Positions 53,510 through 63,539 of a stretch of 64,000 nucleotides of DNA are shown one piece after another. Position numbers and translations under genes: made by a program. The notes under the pieces were generated by a model, which had not been told where the DNA came from, did not search any database, and saw only the letters and a list, made by a program, of their open reading frames with translations. The DNA is from Gelidibacter algens. Its GTDB lineage: Bacteria > Bacteroidota > Bacteroidia > Flavobacteriales > Flavobacteriaceae. The stretch spans positions 1 to 64,000 of the forward strand of contig NZ_LZRN01000006.1 of NCBI RefSeq assembly GCF_001678675.1, written 5' to 3'. Numbering within the stretch: position 1 is the first letter of the stretch; each line of letters begins with the position of its first letter.

Positions 53510-54601
53510 ATGCCAATCTATATGGATTTCCATGATCTTCCTGACGGCGTTTCAGCAAAGCACGTTGCCGAAATGCATCAAGCCGATTTAGAAATTGAAC
53601 ACAAATATAACTGTCGTGGCTTGACCTATTGGTGCGATGAAAAACGACAAACTGCGTTCTGCTTAATAGAAGCTCCCAACCAACAGGCGGTTTTAGATTT
53701 GCATCAAAATTCGCATGGTGCGGTGCCACAACGTATTATAGAAGTGAATGATACCATTGTAGAATCATTTTTAGGGCGCATAGAAGACCCAAAAAAATCA
53801 AAAAACACAAGCCTGAATATTATTAACGATCCTGCGTTTAGAACCATCATGGTGGTTAAACTAAAACATAAGGTCTTACGAACCTCCAGTTATGATATTT
53901 TAAACGCCGCTATTAGAGGGTATACAACCTCCATAAAAACCTTGACCTCTGAATTTCATGGACGTTTAGTTCGGCAGGAATCCAATACCTTCTTGATATC
54001 CTTTGACTCTGTCACGGATGCGATGCAGTGTGGTGTAAAAATTCAAGAAGTACACAATTGTGTCATTACGCCAGATTTAGAGTTTAAAATAGGCATTAGT
54101 GGTGGCGTACCTGTAGCTAAAAGCGAAGGGCTTTTTGAAGACACCATAAAAATCTCCGATTATTTGAGCGATATCGTCAACGGCGATTTTTCTATTACAG
54201 AAGATGTAAGAGATCTTTACGAAGGGGAAAACCAAAATATATCTATACCCGAAAATAAAGCCATACGGGTTTTATCGAGCACCGATGTTGATTTTATGAC
54301 GCACTTGATGGCCTATACGGAAAGTGCTTGGTCGCAAACGACAACAAATGTCAATGATTTTGAAGAAAGTTTAGGTTTTAGTAAATCTAAATTATACCGA
54401 ACCATGATGCATTTGGTTGGGAAACCACCTAATATCTTTTTAAGAGAGTATCGCCTAAATAAAGCCTTGGGATTGTTGGAAAAACAACGCTCTAATATTT
54501 CTGAAATAGCCTATCAAACAGGCTTTAGTAGTCCGGCTTACTTTTCAAAATGCTTCCATAAAAAATATGGAATTCTGCCTTCCAATATGTATACTTCCTA
54601 A
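53510..54601 (+). CDS. DUF4242 / degenerate nucleotide cyclase / AraC fusion regulator, copy 2
   Basis: 363 aa, collinear with the protein at 32355. DUF4242 is near-identical (MPIYMDFHDLPDGV; CRGLTYWCDEKRQTAFCL). The cyclase-like domain is more diverged (FRTIMVVKLK; HGRLVRQESNTFLISFDSV; FKIGISGGVPV) and also lacks the catalytic Asp. The HTH is well conserved (NISEIAYQTGFSSPAYFSKC). It differs most in the middle and linker, which suggests a different input with similar DNA binding. It precedes a cupin and a flavoprotein gene, probable targets. Confidence 0.85.
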   Translation: MPIYMDFHDLPDGVSAKHVAEMHQADLEIEHKYNCRGLTYWCDEKRQTAFCLIEAPNQQAVLDLHQNSHGAVPQRIIEVNDTIVESFLGRIEDPKKSKNTSLNIINDPAFRTIMVVKLKHKVLRTSSYDILNAAIRGYTTSIKTLTSEFHGRLVRQESNTFLISFDSVTDAMQCGVKIQEVHNCVITPDLEFKIGISGGVPVAKSEGLFEDTIKISDYLSDIVNGDFSITEDVRDLYEGENQNISIPENKAIRVLSSTDVDFMTHLMAYTESAWSQTTTNVNDFEESLGFSKSKLYRTMMHLVGKPPNIFLREYRLNKALGLLEKQRSNISEIAYQTGFSSPAYFSKCFHKKYGILPSNMYTS

Positions 54602-54751
54602 ATAAATTACTGTTTCACAAATAATTACCCATTACTTCTTGTCTGGTCTAAAACTATTATTATTTGGTCTATTTGTAGATTCATAGCGCATTTTTCTATG
54701 CTACTTTTGATGTAAATCAATTTATAACCACAACAATTAAATTCAAAAGAC

Positions 54752-55138
54752 ATGAAAATTTCAAAAGACGACATCGAGGTGAAAATGGAGATTCCTGGCG
54801 CTATTCTACGTCAAAGAACAAACTTTGGAGATGCCACAGGACTAGGGAAAATGAGTGCAGAATATTTTAGTTTGTCTGCAGGAGTGGACACAACGCCCTT
54901 ATTTATGGGACTTGAAGGGAATCTATGCCAATGCCCACATTGGGGTTACTTGTTAAGCGGCGAGATTACTACAACTGATGCCAACGGAATGGAAGAGAAT
55001 GTAGGTTCAAAGGAATTGTTTTATTGGCCGGCAGGACACAATGTAAAGGTCAATGCAGATGCGGAAATCGTGATGTTCAGTCCTCAGAAAGAGCACACAC
55101 ATGTCATCAATCACATGATTGAAATGACCAAAAGTTAA
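54752..55138 (+). CDS. Cupin-like small protein
   Basis: 128 aa. Strand-rich with CQCPHWGYLLSGEITTT near residue 58 and KELFYWPAGHNVKVNADAEI near 90, the two halves of a cupin barrel; His in PHWGY and in AGHN are candidate metal ligands, and CQCPH has two extra Cys. No signal peptide. It lies between the fusion regulator and the flavoprotein gene, both on the same strand, with separate upstream spaces. It may be a small sensor or dioxygenase-like protein; not certain. Confidence 0.7.
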   Translation: MKISKDDIEVKMEIPGAILRQRTNFGDATGLGKMSAEYFSLSAGVDTTPLFMGLEGNLCQCPHWGYLLSGEITTTDANGMEENVGSKELFYWPAGHNVKVNADAEIVMFSPQKEHTHVINHMIEMTKS

Positions 55139-55287
55139 AATCTTTTGCTTACTTAATTTCCAATCATAGATCATTTAAAATAATAGCTCCGAAGATTCCA
55201 AAAAAGTGGGATTGGCCATTTTATGGTCCTTAATAAGAATGATTGTTTCAAAATAAATAAACTCTAACCAACTTAAAACCAAGAATC

Positions 55288-56673
55288 ATGTCAAATTCAG
55301 TAAAATCACTAGACCCTTCAATAATTGAAGCATTTGCCTCACAATTAAGAGGAAGCCTCATCCAACCATCGCACGCAGACTATCATGACACACGAAAAGT
55401 CTACAACGCCATGATTGATAAACGCCCAGGACTTTTCGCTATGTGTGTAGACGTTGCCGATGTAATTGCATCCGTGAATTTTGGCAGAGAAAACAATTTA
55501 CTTGTTGCTGTCAGAGGCGGCGGACATAATGGCGGCGGATTAGGTCTTTGTGATGGCGGCTTAGTCATCGATTTATCTGGACTTAAATCGGTTCGTGTAG
55601 ATACCTCAAACAATACCGTGAGAGTCGGTGGCGGAAACCTTTGGGGAGAAGTAGACCACGCCACACATCCTTTCGGATTGGCGGTGCCTTCAGGCATCAT
55701 TTCTACAACTGGTGTTGGTGGCTTGACCCTCGGTGGTGGCGTTGGCCATTTATCTCGGAAATATGGATTGACCATCGATAATTTATTGGAAGCAGATTTG
55801 GTGCTGGCGGATGGCTCTTTTGTTACGGTCAATAAAGACCAAAAAACAGATCTGTTTTGGGCAATTCGTGGTGGTGGCGGAAACTTCGGCATTGTCACGT
55901 CATTTAAATTTCAAGCGCATCCTTTAAAAACAGTGATTGGTGGACCCACCTTATTTCCTATTGAAAAAACAGAAGAGATTATGGCATGGTATCATGATTT
56001 TATCATGAATGCGCCAGATGACTTAAATGGTTTTATCGCGACGATGGTTATTCCTGGAGCGCCTTTTCCTAAAGAATTGCACAACAAAAAATTCTGCGCC
56101 ATTGTATGGTGCTATACGGGGAGTCAAGAAGAGTTTGACACACTTTTCAAAACAGTATTAGACCTCAATCCCGTGTTTGCGCATGTTGGCGAAATGCCTT
56201 ATCCTGCAATACAGGCCCTATTTGACGGCTTTTTCCCTCACGGTTTACAATGGTATTGGCGAGCCGATTTCTTTAAAGAATTAAGTCCAGAAGTAAGCGT
56301 GCAACATTTAAAGTTCGGTTCTAAAATACCAACGCCCTTATCACAAATGCATTTATATCCTATCAGTGGTGCCGCAAGTAGAGTAGGCGCGGAAGAAACG
56401 CCTTGGGCGTATCGAGATGCCAATTATGCAGGCGTCATTGTTGGCGTAGATCCAGATCCTAAAAATGCGGATACAATTACGAATTGGTGTAAAGACTATT
56501 GGGAAGCATTACATCCCTATTCATCGGGCGGTGCGTATTCCAATTTTTTGATGGATGAAGGGCAAGAACGTGTGAAAGCCAGTTACAAACATAATTACGA
56601 GCGATTGTTAAAAATCAAAGCCGCCTATGATCCAGGGAATTTATTTAGGGTGAATCAGAATATTAAGGTGTGA
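55288..56673 (+). CDS. FAD-binding berberine-bridge-type oxidoreductase
   Basis: 461 aa. PCMH-type FAD domain: RGGGHNGGGLGLCDGGLVID cited to its His, where His is the expected 8-alpha-histidyl FAD anchor, then GGGNLWGEVDHA, GVGGLTLGGGVGHLSRKYG and the C-terminal BBE-type end (AYDPGNLFRVNQNIKV). The Cys of bicovalent BBE enzymes is replaced by Ser/Thr (ISTTGVGG), so only one covalent link is expected. The family oxidises sugars, phenolics or lactones with O2. No signal peptide, so cytoplasmic. Substrate unknown. Confidence 0.88.
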   Translation: MSNSVKSLDPSIIEAFASQLRGSLIQPSHADYHDTRKVYNAMIDKRPGLFAMCVDVADVIASVNFGRENNLLVAVRGGGHNGGGLGLCDGGLVIDLSGLKSVRVDTSNNTVRVGGGNLWGEVDHATHPFGLAVPSGIISTTGVGGLTLGGGVGHLSRKYGLTIDNLLEADLVLADGSFVTVNKDQKTDLFWAIRGGGGNFGIVTSFKFQAHPLKTVIGGPTLFPIEKTEEIMAWYHDFIMNAPDDLNGFIATMVIPGAPFPKELHNKKFCAIVWCYTGSQEEFDTLFKTVLDLNPVFAHVGEMPYPAIQALFDGFFPHGLQWYWRADFFKELSPEVSVQHLKFGSKIPTPLSQMHLYPISGAASRVGAEETPWAYRDANYAGVIVGVDPDPKNADTITNWCKDYWEALHPYSSGGAYSNFLMDEGQERVKASYKHNYERLLKIKAAYDPGNLFRVNQNIKV

Positions 56674-56971
56674 TAGGCATCATTTAATTGTTGATCACCA
56701 AATCCACGCAACTTTTTCAGCGCTTCCATAACAAAAGCAACAACCTGACTTTATACCCTTTTTTTGCCATACCATAAGTTGGCCCTATAATGCAGGCATG
56801 AAATGAATTCTATGTAATCATTTTTTTATATATTTACTTAACCACTTTATTATGAGTGATTAAGATCTCCCCACGTAAGAATTACAATTGTACAATCAAT
56901 ACCCTTTGTTGGGTATGTTCTCTCGATTTAACCTGTAATATTTTTATAACTAATACTCTGTTACCAACGTC

Positions 56972-57526
56972 ATGAAAAAACTAATGATCATCTTCGTCAT
57001 CCTGCTTATAAGTGGTTGTGCAACCATTCCACCCGAAATCACAAAGGCTCATTCCAAAGAATTAGAAATTATTGAGGCTTTAAAAGTGTCTCATTTGGCT
57101 ATGGTGGACTCGTTCATTGATCAAAAAATCACAGTGTTTGAAAACTTCTTCTTTTCTAAATATGGACCAGTGTTTCGCGCCAACTGGATGGCATCTTTCA
57201 AGGAAATAAATAATCGAGAGTATGACGAAGAGCAGGATTTCCCGAGTTTGTATAATGACTTGGTGGCTGAATACCAAGAACTCATTGCACCAATTGAAAA
57301 GATCAGATTCGATTTAAAAACCTCTATAACGACAGAATATACCAATGCAGTTTCCTTGCACACTACCACTGGAAATTGGATAGAGAACCTCAAAAAGTTA
57401 AATGATTCTCAGCGTAAAACAATTAATTCTACTTTAGACACCATTAAACCAGGACTGTCGATAGATGCCATTAACATTGCTGTTGAAGAAGCAATTACTA
57501 AAGTTAAAGCTAAGTATCAATTGTAA
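56972..57526 (+). CDS. Lipoprotein of unknown function
   Basis: 184 aa. MKKLMIIFVILLISGCAT has a clear lipobox (Cys16). The rest is helical and charged with no known motif. First of three co-oriented unknown genes; 26 bp separates it from the next. It may be anchored to the membrane facing the periplasm. No family recognised. Confidence 0.65.
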   Translation: MKKLMIIFVILLISGCATIPPEITKAHSKELEIIEALKVSHLAMVDSFIDQKITVFENFFFSKYGPVFRANWMASFKEINNREYDEEQDFPSLYNDLVAEYQELIAPIEKIRFDLKTSITTEYTNAVSLHTTTGNWIENLKKLNDSQRKTINSTLDTIKPGLSIDAINIAVEEAITKVKAKYQL

Positions 57527-57552
57527 AATAATGATTAACTAATTATAAGATT

Positions 57553-57822
57553 ATGGCAAAAAAGAGCGAAATAGGCGAAGCCGCAAGTGAAAAGAGCAAG
57601 AAAATTTTTGCAGATGAAATTTCAAGCTTGACCATGTTAACTGCTGAAGAGATTCTAACACTATTTCCAAAGGAAACAGATAGAAAGGAACTTGAAGAAC
57701 TTTTGAAAATAATTAATGCTGATAGTGAAGATAAAGTTAAGCAGCAAAAATTGGTTGACAACATTAATAAAATAAGCGGTGCAATCCTGACAATTGGAAA
57801 GAAATTTATTGGTGTGGTTTGA
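57553..57822 (+). CDS. Small unknown protein
   Basis: 89 aa, cytoplasmic-looking, Lys/Glu-rich and helical (EIGEAASEKSKKIFADEI; LFPKETDRKELEELLKII). The C-terminal ISGAILTIGKKFIGVV is moderately hydrophobic and might touch a membrane. It lies 26 bp after the lipoprotein gene. Function unknown. Confidence 0.6.
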   Translation: MAKKSEIGEAASEKSKKIFADEISSLTMLTAEEILTLFPKETDRKELEELLKIINADSEDKVKQQKLVDNINKISGAILTIGKKFIGVV

Positions 57823-57978
57823 AAACCGAAATAAAAGTACCTATGACTTTAGATTAACTTACCGCTGACACAGGTCAGTAGGTTTTCAGATCTTAATAAT
57901 TTATCAAATACTGATATTAAGGATTTTAAATGTTATTTGAAGAGATTGAAAGTTTAATAATATTCTAAATTATTTATT

Positions 57979-58416
57979 ATGGCTTCACAAAATTACTTCT
58001 CCCTTTACCGAGAAGCGGCAGGACCTTCTATTTTTAAATCAGATTCAGAAGGTGATACTACTGGGACTGGTCCAAAAGCAATATTTCAATGGTTAGCACT
58101 TTTTTTAGGTGTATTAATACAACCATTTTATGCCTTTTATAAAGAGGCTAGAAATCTAGGTTCTCTAGGTGAAGTCTACCAAGATTATTACTTTGTATTG
58201 TTTGCAATAATAGTTTCTGTAGTTGCTTTTCCTAGTGTTTATAGAAATTCTTTCGATGTTAACAGGCCCAAATGGATGCAGTTAATTCCAGTATTTACAG
58301 CGGGTTTGGGCTGGCAAACTATTGTTGATACTGCGGTAGAAATAGCAAGCTCATCGCCACAGAAAGTAGAATCTGTTACTGCTGTATTAAATTTTATCAA
58401 TAGCATATTAGTCTAA
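57979..58416 (+). CDS. Unknown membrane protein
   Basis: 145 aa with two clear hydrophobic helices (FQWLALFLGVLIQPFYAF; VLFAIIVSVVAFPSVY) and a third weaker stretch (IPVFTAGLGWQTIVDTAV). The N-terminus SLYREAAGPSIFKSDSEG is polar. It lies 156 bp after the small gene, so it may have its own promoter. No family recognised. Confidence 0.65.
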   Translation: MASQNYFSLYREAAGPSIFKSDSEGDTTGTGPKAIFQWLALFLGVLIQPFYAFYKEARNLGSLGEVYQDYYFVLFAIIVSVVAFPSVYRNSFDVNRPKWMQLIPVFTAGLGWQTIVDTAVEIASSSPQKVESVTAVLNFINSILV

Positions 58417-58563
58417 AAAACTATCATGCAAAAAATGCAATTATAACTTGAAGCCTATTTGTCCTATAATGTATTTGCTTTATGTAACTTGAACTATATT
58501 CACTAGATTTTACTTAAATTTCTGATTTGTTGAATCTTTCACTAAACCAAAAAATCAGGTTAT

Positions 58564-59769
58564 ATGTTACAGAACGTTTTATTAGCACGCGAAATATACG
58601 CATCAGAAGAACATCAAATGATGCAAACAATGATCCGGGATTTTATACACAATGAAATTATAGATCAAACAGATGCATGGGAAAAAAATGGGATGGTGAG
58701 CAGAGACATCTGGGAACGTGCAGGAGCTTTGGGTTTACTATGCATAGATATGCCTGAACAGTATGGTGGCAGTGGTTTGGATTTCAGCTTTAACGCCTTA
58801 TTTATTGAAGAATTAGCAAAGGAAGGCATCAGCGGACCAGGTTTTTCATTACATTCTGATATTGTTGCGCCCTATCTCGTAAAGTATGGTACCAAAGCCC
58901 AAAAGCAAAAGTATCTCCCGCCAATGGCTACCGGAAAAATGATTACTTCCATCGGTATGACTGAGCCCAGCTGTGGTAGTGATCTTCAGTCTATCACAAC
59001 AAACGCCGTAGATAAAGGCGACCACTATCTGGTAAACGGACAAAAAACCTTTATTACCAATGGGTATATGTGTGACATGTCTGTCGTTGCAGTTAAAACC
59101 AACGTAGGAACAGCCAAAGAAGGTGTGTCTTTATTGATTATGGAAAGTACTTTTGAAGGTTTTGAAAAAGGGGTGCCTTTCAAAAAAATAGGGATGAAAG
59201 CCCAAGATACCTGCGAATTGTTCTTTGATAACGTAAAAGTTCCAAAAGAAAATTTATTGGGTGAAGAAGGCTCAGGATTCAAAATTATGATGACCGAATT
59301 GGCTAGAGAGCGTTTGACAGTAGCGCTCAATGCTATTGGTGGCGCAGAAGGCGCCATTGAAAAAACGATTGCCTATACCTCGACAAGAACTGCTTTTAAA
59401 CAGCCCATTGCCGGATTTCAAAACACACAATTTAAATTGGCCGAATGTGCCACACAATTACAAGTGCATCAAGCTTTTTTAGACCGCTGCACACTGTTAG
59501 TGTCAAGTCATCAACTCACTGCTGAAAGCGCATCCATGGCGAAATATTCTGCCACAGAAATGCACAATAACGTGGTAGATGAGTGCTTGCAGTTATTTGG
59601 AGGATATGGGTATATATGGGATTATCCAATTGCCCGTATGTATGCGGATAATAGGGTAGCCAGAATTTACGCTGGCACAAATGAGATCATGAAAGTATTG
59701 ATTGCCCGTGGTTTGTTTAAAGAATTGTTTCAAGAAATGAAAACGAAGAAAAGAGAAAAAACAAAATAA
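58564..59769 (+). CDS. Acyl-CoA dehydrogenase, long-chain type
   Basis: 401 aa, full length. IGMTEPSCGSDLQSITTNA near 144, GQKTFITNGYMCDM near 164 and CLQLFGGYGYIWDYPIARMY near 346, IYAGTNEIMKVLIARGLF at the end. The usual catalytic Glu before GT is Ala in YAGTNE, so the base is probably Glu249 in ARERL, as in long-chain and isovaleryl-type enzymes. It oxidises acyl-CoA with FAD and transfers electrons to ETF. It is monocistronic. Exact chain length not readable. Confidence 0.9.
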   Translation: MLQNVLLAREIYASEEHQMMQTMIRDFIHNEIIDQTDAWEKNGMVSRDIWERAGALGLLCIDMPEQYGGSGLDFSFNALFIEELAKEGISGPGFSLHSDIVAPYLVKYGTKAQKQKYLPPMATGKMITSIGMTEPSCGSDLQSITTNAVDKGDHYLVNGQKTFITNGYMCDMSVVAVKTNVGTAKEGVSLLIMESTFEGFEKGVPFKKIGMKAQDTCELFFDNVKVPKENLLGEEGSGFKIMMTELARERLTVALNAIGGAEGAIEKTIAYTSTRTAFKQPIAGFQNTQFKLAECATQLQVHQAFLDRCTLLVSSHQLTAESASMAKYSATEMHNNVVDECLQLFGGYGYIWDYPIARMYADNRVARIYAGTNEIMKVLIARGLFKELFQEMKTKKREKTK

Positions 59770-59836
59770 ATTTATCCAAAACCAGTGTGCAAATCCTTAT
59801 TCTGGATTCTTAATACTTTGTACTAAATACTGAATT

Positions 59837-60481
59837 CTATTCAAACGTATGCCTTTGTTCCGCGGTTGCAGAGGCATTCAGTAATTGATTAAATAATTTT
59901 ACGGTATTAAAATCGCGGGTAATTTCTCCCGATACCGCAATTCCCGAAATACCTGTTTCTAAAATAGCTGTAACATCATCTGTGGTGATGCCACCAACAC
60001 CAATAATGGGCGTTTCCGTTTCTAAGACGTCCATAATCGCGGTATAGCCGTTTAATCCTAGAACCGGAGCCAAATTATCTTTGGTTGTCGTCAACCTAAA
60101 AGGCCCTAAACTGATATAATCAACTTCCTTGGTAAGTAATGCTTCACAATCTTGCAAAGTATTTGCTGTGCCGCCAATCATTTGCCAAGTGTATAAATGT
60201 TTTCTCGCTAGAGTAGGGCAGGCGTCTGTTTTTCCTAAATGGACACCATCAGCTTTGACGGTTTTTGCTATTTTGTAATAATCGTTTATAAGTAACCGGG
60301 TTTGAAAATGAGAAGTAATTTCTCTCGCTTCCCCAGCTATTTTTAAGACTTTTTTTTCTGACACATTTTTTAAACGCAATTGTACTAATTCTGCACCAGA
60401 AGAACACGCCTTTTGAATGTTTTCCAAATGTTCTTTCGGAGAGTTTCCTTGAGATATGTAATGGAGTTTAGGGATGATCAT
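59837..60481 (-). CDS. thiE: Thiamine phosphate synthase
   Basis: 214 aa TIM-barrel: ELVQLRLKN near 33, LLINDYYKIAKTVKADGVHL near 84 with HLGKTD, MIGGTANT, YISLGPFRLTTTKDN near 139 and IIGVGGITTDDV near 165. These are the pyrimidine pyrophosphate and thiazole phosphate binding motifs of ThiE, which joins HMP-PP and THZ-P into thiamine phosphate. It is outside a thi operon. I searched the upstream side for a TPP riboswitch and found none. Confidence 0.9.
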   Translation of the reverse strand: MIIPKLHYISQGNSPKEHLENIQKACSSGAELVQLRLKNVSEKKVLKIAGEAREITSHFQTRLLINDYYKIAKTVKADGVHLGKTDACPTLARKHLYTWQMIGGTANTLQDCEALLTKEVDYISLGPFRLTTTKDNLAPVLGLNGYTAIMDVLETETPIIGVGGITTDDVTAILETGISGIAVSGEITRDFNTVKLFNQLLNASATAEQRHTFE

Positions 60482-60805
60482 AACTTAGATTTTTTGCTAT
60501 TGGGTATATTTTTGGCAAGGTACATATTTTAGGTGCGACATCATTCGGAAACATGGCCTGTAAAGTCCGAGGACCGTCAGAGATACCATTTTAACTACAT
60601 TTAAAGGTTTATCGACACCAGTTTTATTATGTCAAATAGATTCAAAAATCTAGGTTGTTACATATCTTGCACAATTTGTTACATATGTTATATTGCTTAT
60701 ATACAAAGAGATATACCTTTATAATTGAAATGTAATTGTCCCTTGCAAAAGCGATTCCTTTGCCTTTCAAATCAAAACATAATTTTAATAGTTAAACCTT
60801 TATAA
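60482..60805. other. 324-bp divergent promoter region
   Basis: Between thiE and the LRR gene. No TPP riboswitch, repeat or terminator is visible. Confidence 0.5.
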
Positions 60806-62314
60806 ATGAAAAAACAACTACTCACTTTGTTATTTATTTTATTTGCGTCTTTAATTTCAATAGCGCAAACCACTGCAATTCCTGATCCAAATTTTGAACA
60901 AGCTCTTATTGATCTAGGCCTTGATTCCGGTCCTATTGATGGCGTAGTTACAACAGCAAATATTGAATATAATGTCTCTTCTTTAAATGTTTCTAATAAA
61001 AACATAACCGACTTAACAGGAATTGCAGATTTTGTTAATCTGAAACAATTATACTGTCAAGATAATAAGATTACCTCTTTGGATCTATCACAAAATTTAG
61101 CACTGGCATTTCTTGCTTGTTATAACAACGGAATGACAAATTTAAATCTGAACGGTAACATATTTCTAAAAAGTTTAAGCTGTTATAACAATCAATTAAC
61201 GACTTTGGATCTGAGCTCGTTAGACAAACTCGATTACCTAAGGTGTGATCAAAATCAACTGAAAGCTTTAGATGTGAGCAATAACAAAGAGCTAAAAGTT
61301 CTTTACTGTTGGAACAACGAAATAGAAACATTAGATGTGAGCCTATTAACAAGGTTGGAGTTCCTTAATTTTTCAAATAATCAAATTTCAACACTAGATG
61401 TTAGCAATGCACCAAACCTTGAAGATTTGGTATGCTTTAGTAACAATCTAACTACATTGGATGTGTCACAAAATCCGAAGTTAATTAATTTAAATTATGG
61501 AAATAATAAAATGACAACAGCTGTTGACGTTACTCAAAACTTAGCGCTGGAACAATATTACTGTTATGAGAATGGTCTAACAAGTATTGATGTGTCAAAA
61601 AATGTGGCTTTGAAAAACTTAGGATGCTATAGAAATGAATTAACTGAGATTGATGTTTCTGGTAATCCCAAATTAGAAAGGCTATTTTCTTATATCAACC
61701 CGCTTACAACTAATCTCGATCTTACCAATAACCCACTTTTGGAACGTTTATGGTGTTATGCAAATGGACTTACAGCTCTAGATTTAAGCCAAAACGTATT
61801 AATTGAATCTTTGCAATGTGGTGGTGGTGATCCAATAACGAGTTTAGATTTAAGTAAGCAAACAGCGTTAACTTTTGTGAATGTTGGAGCTGCTCAATTA
61901 ACGGAGTTAGATTTACGAAATGGTAATAACACAAATATCACTGATTTTAGAGCTGGCGGGAACCCAAACCTAACGTGTATTTTAGTGGACAACGCCGCAT
62001 ATAGTAGCACTAATTGGACAGTAAAAGATAACGCAAGCACTTTTGTGGAAAGCGAAGTGGCTTGTAGGGCTTTGAGTATAGGTGATGCTGATTTGGCAAA
62101 TTTTACTGTGTATCCAAATCCTGCAAGAAATTTTATTAATATTAGCTCATCCACACCAATTTCAAAAATAGAAATTTATTCGCTTTTAGGAACCAAGGTT
62201 CTTGAAACCCTACAGACAGAACAAATAAATATCAGTACATTACCCGCAGGCGTTTACATATTAAATGCTCATACAAAAAATGCTAAAACTGCTGCTAGGA
62301 TTATAATTAATTAA
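60806..62314 (+). CDS. Secreted leucine-rich-repeat protein with type IX sorting tail
   Basis: 502 aa. Signal peptide (ending ISIAQ), then about 17 LRR-type units of about 21 residues from residue 50 (for example LDVSNNKELKVLYCWNNE, LDVSQNPKLINLNYGNNK), with N in the consensus and many Cys. The C-terminus from about 426 (FTVYPNPARNFINISS; GVYILNAHTKNAKTAARIII) is a Por secretion sorting domain, so export is by the type IX system and the protein goes to the surface or out. LRRs suggest protein binding or adhesion. Confidence 0.92.
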   Translation: MKKQLLTLLFILFASLISIAQTTAIPDPNFEQALIDLGLDSGPIDGVVTTANIEYNVSSLNVSNKNITDLTGIADFVNLKQLYCQDNKITSLDLSQNLALAFLACYNNGMTNLNLNGNIFLKSLSCYNNQLTTLDLSSLDKLDYLRCDQNQLKALDVSNNKELKVLYCWNNEIETLDVSLLTRLEFLNFSNNQISTLDVSNAPNLEDLVCFSNNLTTLDVSQNPKLINLNYGNNKMTTAVDVTQNLALEQYYCYENGLTSIDVSKNVALKNLGCYRNELTEIDVSGNPKLERLFSYINPLTTNLDLTNNPLLERLWCYANGLTALDLSQNVLIESLQCGGGDPITSLDLSKQTALTFVNVGAAQLTELDLRNGNNTNITDFRAGGNPNLTCILVDNAAYSSTNWTVKDNASTFVESEVACRALSIGDADLANFTVYPNPARNFINISSSTPISKIEIYSLLGTKVLETLQTEQINISTLPAGVYILNAHTKNAKTAARIIIN

Positions 62315-62337
62315 AATTTACGAAAGCATAAATGAAT

Positions 62338-62586
62338 TCAAATTTCAAAACCTAGCGGCACTAATTCCCAACCAGACAAACATTCCTTATGGAGGTTTTC
62401 CAAATGTTTATTGGAAAGCTTCCTTGAGATTTGTAGTTCAAACGCATTATTATAAATAATAAGTAACAGCACTTTAATTTTAAATGTGGTCATTAAATCG
62501 ATAGTTGAACCCTCTAAATCTAAGACTGGTATTGAAGTTATGACGTTGTTCATTTTAGATGTTGCTGCGTTTGGAAATGGCTGCAA
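62338..62586 (-). CDS. Possible redoxin remnant
   Basis: 82 aa with TSIPVLDLEGSTIDLMTTF and KVLLLIIYNN, the usual start of AhpC/TSA-type redoxins in this group. The expected CxxC region is replaced by a stretch ending CLSGWELVPLGFEI and a stop. So it looks truncated or rearranged; the position is just downstream of the LRR gene, in convergent orientation. Low confidence. Confidence 0.35.
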   Translation of the reverse strand: MQPFPNAATSKMNNVITSIPVLDLEGSTIDLMTTFKIKVLLLIIYNNAFELQISRKLSNKHLENLHKECLSGWELVPLGFEI

Positions 62587-62691
62587 AGTCAGGGATTTAA
62601 TGCTTTTAAGTGTTTTTAATCAAAACTATTTAATGGTTACGTTTTCAATAGTATTTTGATCCACCAACATCTTTTGAGGTCAATCTGATCC

Positions 62692-63126
62692 TTAATTTTT
62701 ATTGCGCTTTATCTCAGATCTTCTCATAGGCATGCCATCAATAGTCACAAAGATATCCTCCATAGGAGTGAGGCTGTATGTACGCAGTTTGATGCTCCCA
62801 TCAAGACCAATTAACACTAGTTCAAAACCACTATCCTTTGATATGTATTTTTTGTACAAAGAACCACCAGTATTCCAACGGTCATCATTGGCGTTAAAAT
62901 TTTTATAAGCGTCTGGGGAGGCAAGATAGATTTGTAGTTTTCGTTCTTCAAGTCCCGGTCGATTGTTTTCAAATAGCTGAACTTGTTTCTTAAAAGCATC
63001 ACTAGAAGAATCTGTAGTTAAAACAATCAATATCCTTTCTTTCCATTGGTGGGAAGACATGTTTTGGGCGACTGTAGCGAAGGTTGTTAGAAGAATCATG
63101 AGTATGGAAAACACTATTTTTTTCAT
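62692..63126 (-). CDS. Exported DUF4174 protein
   Basis: 144 aa with a signal peptide (MKKIVFSILMILLTTFATVA). QWKERILIVLTTDSSSD at the start and GFELVLIGLDGSIKLRTYS then FVTIDGMPMRRSEIKR match DUF4174, a thioredoxin-fold-like family without Cys pair. The mature protein is periplasmic or external. Function of the family is not known. It lies 105 bp from the redoxin-like fragment on the same strand. Confidence 0.8.
   Translation of the reverse strand: MKKIVFSILMILLTTFATVAQNMSSHQWKERILIVLTTDSSSDAFKKQVQLFENNRPGLEERKLQIYLASPDAYKNFNANDDRWNTGGSLYKKYISKDSGFELVLIGLDGSIKLRTYSLTPMEDIFVTIDGMPMRRSEIKRNKN

Positions 63127-63539
<413 letters not shown>

Noticed and set aside
55401-55898. Long antisense frame inside the flavin oxidase gene
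   Set aside because: It is rich in Pro and Thr as expected for the reverse of Gly-rich coding DNA and has no domain; the sense gene is certain.
60482-60805. Possible TPP riboswitch before thiE
   Set aside because: The conserved CTGAGA and ACCTGATCTGG-type boxes are absent on the thiE strand.
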